A DNA stretch of 9,741 nt from an uncultured Verrucomicrobiae bacterium (GTDB taxonomy: Bacteria; Verrucomicrobiota; Verrucomicrobiia; Palsa-1439), in contig CALBCO010000048.1 in assembly GCA_937927265.1 (NCBI GenBank), positions 1 to 9,741 of the forward strand, read 5' to 3'. The notes beneath the pieces were generated by a model. The model was not told the DNA's origin, did no database searches, and worked only from the letters and a program-made list of their open reading frames with translations. Positions 5,898 through 9,741 of the stretch are shown here, in pieces; positions within the stretch are counted from its first letter, which is position 1, and every line of letters starts with the position of its first letter. The position numbers and the translations under genes are program-made.

Positions 5898-6929
5898 TCA
5901 CCACTGGATGACACACGAGGCCCACGTCAACCCGCTGCCAAACACCACCAGCAGGACCAAATCACCGCGCTGAAACCGACCTTCGCGCGCGGCTTCGTCG
6001 AGGGCAATGGCCACGGACGCGGCGGACACATTGCCGTAGCGATGCAGATTCACGTACACTTTTTCCATCGGCACTTCGAGTCGCTCCGCGATGGCTTCGA
6101 TGATGCGGATATTCGCTTGGTGCGGAATCACGCATTTGATGTCGGCGACGGTCAGATTGCATTTCTGCAGCGCTTCTTTGGCGGCGGTGTGCATGGCAGT
6201 CACGGCGTGTTTGTACACTTCTTTGCCGGCCATTTTCAGGTAATGCATCCCGGCACTGACGGACTCGCGCGACGCCGGATAGCGTGCACCGCCCGCCGGC
6301 ATTAGCAAGATGTCCGCCTGCGCGCCATCGGCCCCCATGCAGGTGGTGAGGATGCCGTGGTCCGGCCCGCGATTGCGCAAAATAGCGGCCCCAGCGCCGT
6401 CGCCAAACAGCACGCACGTGCTTCGGTCCTGCCAATCCACGATGGTCGAGAGTTTTTCCGCCCCCACCACCAGTACCGTCTCGTAGGTGCCGGAGGTGAC
6501 AAATTGCTGGCCGATTTCCAGTCCATATAAGAACCCCGAACACGCGGCCTCAATATCGAAGGCGGCGGCCCGTTTTGCGCCAAGTTTTTGTTGGATTAAG
6601 CACGCGGTGGCGGGGAAGGGCATGTCGGGCGTCAACGTTGCGCAGATGATCAGGTCAATTTCTTCAGCGTGCACCCCGGCTTGGTCCATCGCGCGTTGCG
6701 CCGCCGCAGTGCCCATGTCCGACGTGCAAATATAATCGGGCGCAATCCGTCGTTCGCGGATGCCGGAGCGGGTGACAATCCATTCGTCGGTGGTATCCAC
6801 CATTTTTTCGAGATCGGCGTTGGTGAGCACGCGGTCGGGCAGATACGAGCCGGTGCCAACAATGTGCACCGGCCTAGGCGGTCGCTGAGAGCGGGGGCTG
6901 CGCAATTGGGCTTTGTTGGATTTGTGCAT
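5898..6929 (-). CDS. fabH: Beta-ketoacyl-ACP synthase III (FabH)
   Basis: This is a 343-residue cytosolic condensing enzyme that starts fatty acid synthesis by joining acetyl-CoA (or another acyl-CoA) to malonyl-ACP. The thiolase-fold catalytic triad is complete: Cys130 in EAACSGF, His270 in PHQANIRI, and Asn300 in GNVSAAS. Other family hallmarks are VGTGSYLPDRVLTNADLE (24-41), TRSGIRERR, FGDGAGAAIL (175-184) and the C-terminal VVFGSGLTWAS. I chose ATG 6929, which has GAGGAG 13 bases upstream and overlaps the end of plsX by 56 bp. This gives a 20-residue basic, Pro-rich N-terminal extension. A GTG at 6869 (VHIVGTG) would give a more typical length and no overlap, with a weaker ribosome site. 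It is the last gene of the coaD-to-fabH operon. An IS element begins immediately after the stop codon. Confidence 0.95.
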   Translation of the reverse strand: MHKSNKAQLRSPRSQRPPRPVHIVGTGSYLPDRVLTNADLEKMVDTTDEWIVTRSGIRERRIAPDYICTSDMGTAAAQRAMDQAGVHAEEIDLIICATLTPDMPFPATACLIQQKLGAKRAAAFDIEAACSGFLYGLEIGQQFVTSGTYETVLVVGAEKLSTIVDWQDRSTCVLFGDGAGAAILRNRGPDHGILTTCMGADGAQADILLMPAGGARYPASRESVSAGMHYLKMAGKEVYKHAVTAMHTAAKEALQKCNLTVADIKCVIPHQANIRIIEAIAERLEVPMEKVYVNLHRYGNVSAASVAIALDEAAREGRFQRGDLVLLVVFGSGLTWASCVIQW

Positions 6930-7923
6930 GGAATTTCTTGATCTCCTCGACGATGTGTTCGTTGAACTGTCCTTCCACAAATTCTGCTGCCACTCGCAGG
7001 GCGTTTTTGACGGCTTTGGGGGAGCTGGCGCCATGCGCCTTGATGCAGATGCCGTTGATGCCGAGCAGGACGGCACCGCCGTATTCGTCGGGGTCCGCTT
7101 TGCGTTTCAGCGCCTTGAATGCGCCTTGGGCCAACAGCATGCCGAGCAGACGCAGCGGGTTGCGGCGCAACTCCTCCTTGAGCCAGCCGGCCGCTACCCG
7201 CATTGTGCTCTCACATGCCTTGAGCACCGCGTTGCCGACAAACGCGTCGGCGATCACCACGTCAGCCATGTCCGCAAACAAATCGTGCCCGTCAATGTTC
7301 CCCACAAAATTCAACTGCGTCTGTTTGAGCAGCCGGTGAGCTTCCAGCGTCAGCTCGTTGCCTTTCATCTCCTCGGTGCCGATGGAGAACAGCGCCACGC
7401 GGGGCTTGGCGCACCGCAGAATCTGCTGGGCGTACAGACTGGCCATGATCCCGTATTGGACGAGATTAATCGCGTGCGGCTCGAGATTGGCCCCGGCATC
7501 CATGAGGACAAACATGTTGCGCGGCGAAGGCATCACCACCGCCAGTCCAGGCCGATCCACGCCCTCCAAGGTCCGCAACTTCAGATGCGCCGCCGTCAAC
7601 AGCGCGCCGGTATTGCCGGCCGAAACCACGGCGTCCGCCTCGCCCCGCTTGACAAGATCAATCGCCCGCGTCAGCGAACTGTCTTTCTTGCGGCGCACCG
7701 ACTGCACCGGTGGGTCGTGCATGGCGATGACTTCGCTCGCGTGGACGATTTCGATGCGCGGATCTACCGGACCGTGGCGGCGGAGTTCGGCTTGGACTCG
7801 GTCGCGATTACCCACCAGGTACAAACGGGCAATCGGGCCGTTTTGGCGAAGCGCTTCCGCCACTCCAGCCACGATGTTCTGAGGGGCAAAATCACCCCCC
7901 ATCGCATCCACGGCAATGTTCAT
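6874..7923 (-). CDS. plsX: Phosphate acyltransferase PlsX
   Basis: This 349-residue protein converts acyl-ACP plus phosphate to acyl-phosphate, the acyl donor for PlsY in phosphatidic acid synthesis. It is a peripheral, soluble enzyme of phospholipid synthesis. The start MNIAVDAMGGDFAP is diagnostic, as are SAGNTGALL (101-109), MPSPRNMFVLMDAGAN (131-146), VQYGIMASLYAQ, GNIDGHD, DAFVGNAVLK and EYGGAVLLGINGICIKAHGAS. Length is typical. The last ~20 residues (QIQQSPIAQPPLSATA) are a low-complexity tail that overlaps the start of fabH. It begins 9 bp after rpmF. The rpmF-plsX-fabH order is a widely conserved cluster, and translation is probably coupled. Confidence 0.96.
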   Translation of the reverse strand: MNIAVDAMGGDFAPQNIVAGVAEALRQNGPIARLYLVGNRDRVQAELRRHGPVDPRIEIVHASEVIAMHDPPVQSVRRKKDSSLTRAIDLVKRGEADAVVSAGNTGALLTAAHLKLRTLEGVDRPGLAVVMPSPRNMFVLMDAGANLEPHAINLVQYGIMASLYAQQILRCAKPRVALFSIGTEEMKGNELTLEAHRLLKQTQLNFVGNIDGHDLFADMADVVIADAFVGNAVLKACESTMRVAAGWLKEELRRNPLRLLGMLLAQGAFKALKRKADPDEYGGAVLLGINGICIKAHGASSPKAVKNALRVAAEFVEGQFNEHIVEEIKKFHAQIQQSPIAQPPLSATA

Positions 7924-7932
7924 GACCAGACG

Positions 7933-8115
7933 CTACGCCACCGCCACAGAAACCACCTGGCGGCCCTTGTAATAGCCGCAGGCGGGACAGACCCGATGCG
8001 GGCGCACGGCGGCCCCACATTGGGCGCACTTCGCCAACTCCGGCGCCACCGGCCGGTGCGACGCTTTGCGCGTCCGCAACCGCATTTTGGACATCCTTCG
8101 TTTCGGAACTCCCAT
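7933..8115 (-). CDS. rpmF: 50S ribosomal protein L32
   Basis: This is a 60-residue basic protein of the large ribosomal subunit. It begins MGVPKRRMSKMRLRTRKASH and carries a zinc-ribbon type four-Cys set (Cys30-x2-Cys33 and Cys43-x2-Cys46, CAQCGAAVRPHRVCPACGYY), so it is the Cys-containing, presumably zinc-binding form. The start at 8115 is supported by AAAGGA 8 bases upstream. It lies 15 bp after the DUF177 gene and 9 bp before plsX, the standard neighbourhood for this gene. Confidence 0.97.
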   Translation of the reverse strand: MGVPKRRMSKMRLRTRKASHRPVAPELAKCAQCGAAVRPHRVCPACGYYKGRQVVSVAVA

Positions 8116-8130
8116 AAGCCAAATCCTTTT

Positions 8131-8592
8131 CTAGCGCTTCAGTTTCAGTTGATCCAACACCGCCCAGCGTCCCGCATCCGCGCGCGGCCGGCAGCCGCAT
8201 CTCGCTTCATTGAGGTCTTGGCCACAGTCGGGACACAACCCTTTGCACTGTGCGCCACACAATGCCCGTTGCGGAAGCTCCAGCAGAATATCTTCACGGA
8301 TGTCGGCGGTCAAGTCCGCGAAATCTTCTCCATGCAACTGCCGATGCACCACGAATTCCCGCACTACCAACAGTTGCTCGAACATCTTGAGACACCGGCT
8401 GCATCGCAAGGTTGCCGTGGTGCGCAAGGTGCCGGTCACCAACAAGGTCAGCCCCTGCACTTGCGCCAAAAGATCATACGCAATCTCGTGCAAAAACTGC
8501 GTGTCCGGCGTGTCCAACTCCATGATCCACCCCGCTTCGACCCCGGTCAGCCGCTCGCCCGCAGGGGGGATTCGTTTGACATTGATTTTCAT
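8131..8592 (-). CDS. yceD: YceD/DUF177 family protein
   Basis: This 153-residue protein belongs to the DUF177 (YceD) family, which is nearly always encoded next to rpmF. Members have been linked to 23S rRNA/large-subunit metabolism in bacteria and plastids, but the exact biochemical role is unsettled. Cysteines Cys64/Cys67 (RCSRCL) and the cluster CGAQCKGLCPDCGQDLNE (112-129), followed by RCGC at 131-134, give eight Cys in pairs, consistent with metal binding. The start ATG at 8592 overlaps the coaD stop in an ATGA (4 bp) arrangement, which implies translational coupling. AAAGAG lies just upstream. rpmF follows after 15 bp. Confidence 0.92.
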   Translation of the reverse strand: MKINVKRIPPAGERLTGVEAGWIMELDTPDTQFLHEIAYDLLAQVQGLTLLVTGTLRTTATLRCSRCLKMFEQLLVVREFVVHRQLHGEDFADLTADIREDILLELPQRALCGAQCKGLCPDCGQDLNEARCGCRPRADAGRWAVLDQLKLKR

Positions 8593-9107
8593 GCCAATCT
8601 CTTTGACCGTCGCCGTTGGGTACCGTTCACACCCAACTTCCGCCGCAACGCCCGCTCCACCACCGACGGCACAAACCCGCTCACGTCCCCTCCCAGTGCC
8701 GCCACTTCTTTGACCGTTCGCGAACTCAGAAAAATGTATTCCTCCTTGGGCATCAAAAAAATCGTCTCAATGTGCCGGTCGAGCCGGCGATTAACCAACG
8801 CCATCTGAAACTCGTACTCGAAATCCGACACCGCCCGCAACCCGCGCACCAACACCCGCGCGCCAATTCGTCGGGCATACCGCACCAGCAACCCGTCAAA
8901 CTCGTCCACCGTCACGTTCGGGTGGCCCTGCACAGCGGCGCGCGCCAGCGCGACCCGATCGGGCGCGCTGAACAACGGCACCTTCTCCACATTCTGGGCG
9001 ACCGCCACCACCACGCGGTCAAACATCGTCGCCGCCCGGTAAATGACATCCAAATGCCCGTTGGTAATGGGATCAAAACTCCCCGGATAGACTGCGATTG
9101 TTGTCAT
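8589..9107 (-). CDS. coaD: Phosphopantetheine adenylyltransferase CoaD
   Basis: This 172-residue enzyme transfers AMP from ATP to 4'-phosphopantetheine to form dephospho-CoA, the penultimate step of CoA synthesis. The nucleotidyltransferase signature is at the N-terminus (YPGSFDPITNGHLD, with the TxGH motif at 15-18). The family motifs RGLRAVSDFEYE (88-99) and LSSRTVKEVA (127-136) are present. Length is close to the usual ~160. I chose ATG 9107 (MTTIAVYPGSF), where the fold begins; the in-frame extension to 9158 has no family similarity. It is the first gene of the minus-strand operon and is divergent from a response-regulator gene 134 bp away, so the operon promoter should lie in 9108-9241. 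I could not identify convincing -35/-10 boxes there. Confidence 0.95.
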   Translation of the reverse strand: MTTIAVYPGSFDPITNGHLDVIYRAATMFDRVVVAVAQNVEKVPLFSAPDRVALARAAVQGHPNVTVDEFDGLLVRYARRIGARVLVRGLRAVSDFEYEFQMALVNRRLDRHIETIFLMPKEEYIFLSSRTVKEVAALGGDVSGFVPSVVERALRRKLGVNGTQRRRSKRLA

Positions 9108-9241
9108 GGCGACACCGGTCAGTCCAGCTACGTTACCGGCCCGGCGGCAGGCGCGCAATCTTTTCTTTTACTGAGGAAGGGTTGCATCCTGCCCGCGCTT
9201 TCATTACGTTGAGGCACGGATGCGAACGAGGAGACAACACC

Positions 9242-9670
9242 ATGGCGCCCCCCGTGCCCAAGCCAACCTTGCCGGTCCTGGTAATTGACGATAACGAGAC
9301 TGATCGCGAACTGACGGTGCGCCACCTCGGCAAGGCCTGGCCATTCGAGCGGGAAATGGCGGTGGACTATGCTGCGGACGGCCGCGAAGCTCTCGGGAAA
9401 ATGCAGGCCCGCCGCTACGCCCTGGTTGTTCTCGATTGGAAACTCCCGGTGATGGATGGCGGTGAAGTGCTGCGGGCCATGCGCGGCAACGGCTTCCGCG
9501 TGCCGGTCGTTGTGATTTCAGGTCTCCAGCGCGACGAAATTCGCGAAGACTTGACGGCCCTCCGTGCCGTGTTCCTCAACAAAGACGACATGAACCCGGT
9601 CACCTTCCACGAGGCCATCGCCGAATCCCTGCGACTTCTCGGCTTCACCACGGCCGCGCCGCCGCATTGA
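9242..9670 (+). CDS. Single-domain response regulator (receiver only)
   Basis: This is a 142-residue CheY-like receiver protein without an output domain. The acidic pair is Asp16-Asp17 (VIDDNE), the phosphoacceptor is Asp65 (VVLDWKLPVMDG), the switch Ser is Ser93 (VVVISG) and the conserved Lys is Lys114 (FLNKDD). The receiver covers about residues 10-135, and the last residues (FTTAAPPH) are a short tail. ATG 9242 is chosen because GAGGAG at 9228-9233 lies 8 bases upstream. It is transcribed away from coaD. No histidine kinase or target gene is in the window, so the signal and partner are unknown; phosphorelay or protein-protein output is inferred from the domain architecture. Confidence 0.9.
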   Translation: MAPPVPKPTLPVLVIDDNETDRELTVRHLGKAWPFEREMAVDYAADGREALGKMQARRYALVVLDWKLPVMDGGEVLRAMRGNGFRVPVVVISGLQRDEIREDLTALRAVFLNKDDMNPVTFHEAIAESLRLLGFTTAAPPH

Positions 9671-9741
9671 ATCGGCCCTGCAGGCCGGCACAGGTCCACC
9701 ACTCTTGCCCTATGCTCTGATACCAGCGAGCCTGCGCGCAG

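Noticed and set aside
6913..8808. 631-codon open frame on the plus strand across plsX, rpmF, DUF177 and part of coaD
   Set aside because: It is an antisense shadow of four firmly identified minus-strand genes, and GC-rich codon use on one strand commonly leaves long frames on the other. The His/Arg-rich translation has no domain.
9182..9211. TTGCAT, 17 bp spacer, TACGTT as a promoter for the response regulator
   Set aside because: Each box matches only 3 of 6 consensus positions, which is within chance for this length of sequence.
9673..9687. Hairpin CGGCC-CTGCA-GGCCG just after the response-regulator stop codon
   Set aside because: The stem is only 5 bp and no T-tract follows, so I do not call it a terminator.

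Overview
The window has two halves: an intact, tightly packed core operon on the right, and an eroded accessory stretch on the left. The gene set and order coaD - DUF177 (yceD) - rpmF - plsX - fabH, the GC-rich composition, the form of the MOSC protein and the TTCGGATT-type intergenic repeats all suggest a member of the Planctomycetes-Verrucomicrobia group. Verrucomicrobiota is my best guess, but this is inference from recalled family resemblance and not from any search.

Left part (1-3235). A decayed IS3-family element (154-1000) keeps recognisable inverted ends, but its transposase is frameshifted and has lost most of its catalytic core. Next, on the minus strand, is a long GH30-type glycoside hydrolase pseudogene (about 1083-2103) that still shows both catalytic-glutamate motifs, interrupted by stop codons and frameshifts. 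A short intact zf-HC2 (anti-sigma type) gene (2189-2428) stands alone with no sigma factor gene beside it. The stretch 2429-2880 holds no gene I can recognise. It is followed by a miniature IS5-like remnant in which the N-terminal tip of a transposase is joined to its C-terminal tip.

Middle part (3236-5897). A MOSC-domain gene and moaA, both on the minus strand, are separated by a 126 bp spacer containing a nested imperfect inverted repeat. Between MOSC and fabH sits a roughly 990 bp element with perfect 21 bp terminal inverted repeats and a heavily frameshifted DDE transposase resembling the ISKra4 family. Its right end abuts the fabH stop codon.

Right part (5898-9670). coaD, DUF177, rpmF, plsX and fabH run leftwards with overlaps or gaps of 15 bp or less, which implies a single transcript. 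They link CoA synthesis, ribosomal protein L32, and the start of phospholipid and fatty acid synthesis. Divergent from coaD is a gene for a single-domain response regulator with no kinase in view.

I found no CRISPR array, tRNA or rRNA, and no convincing undescribed system. The most notable observation is that three unrelated IS elements in under 6 kb have each lost transposase coding sequence while keeping their ends or both tips of the transposase.
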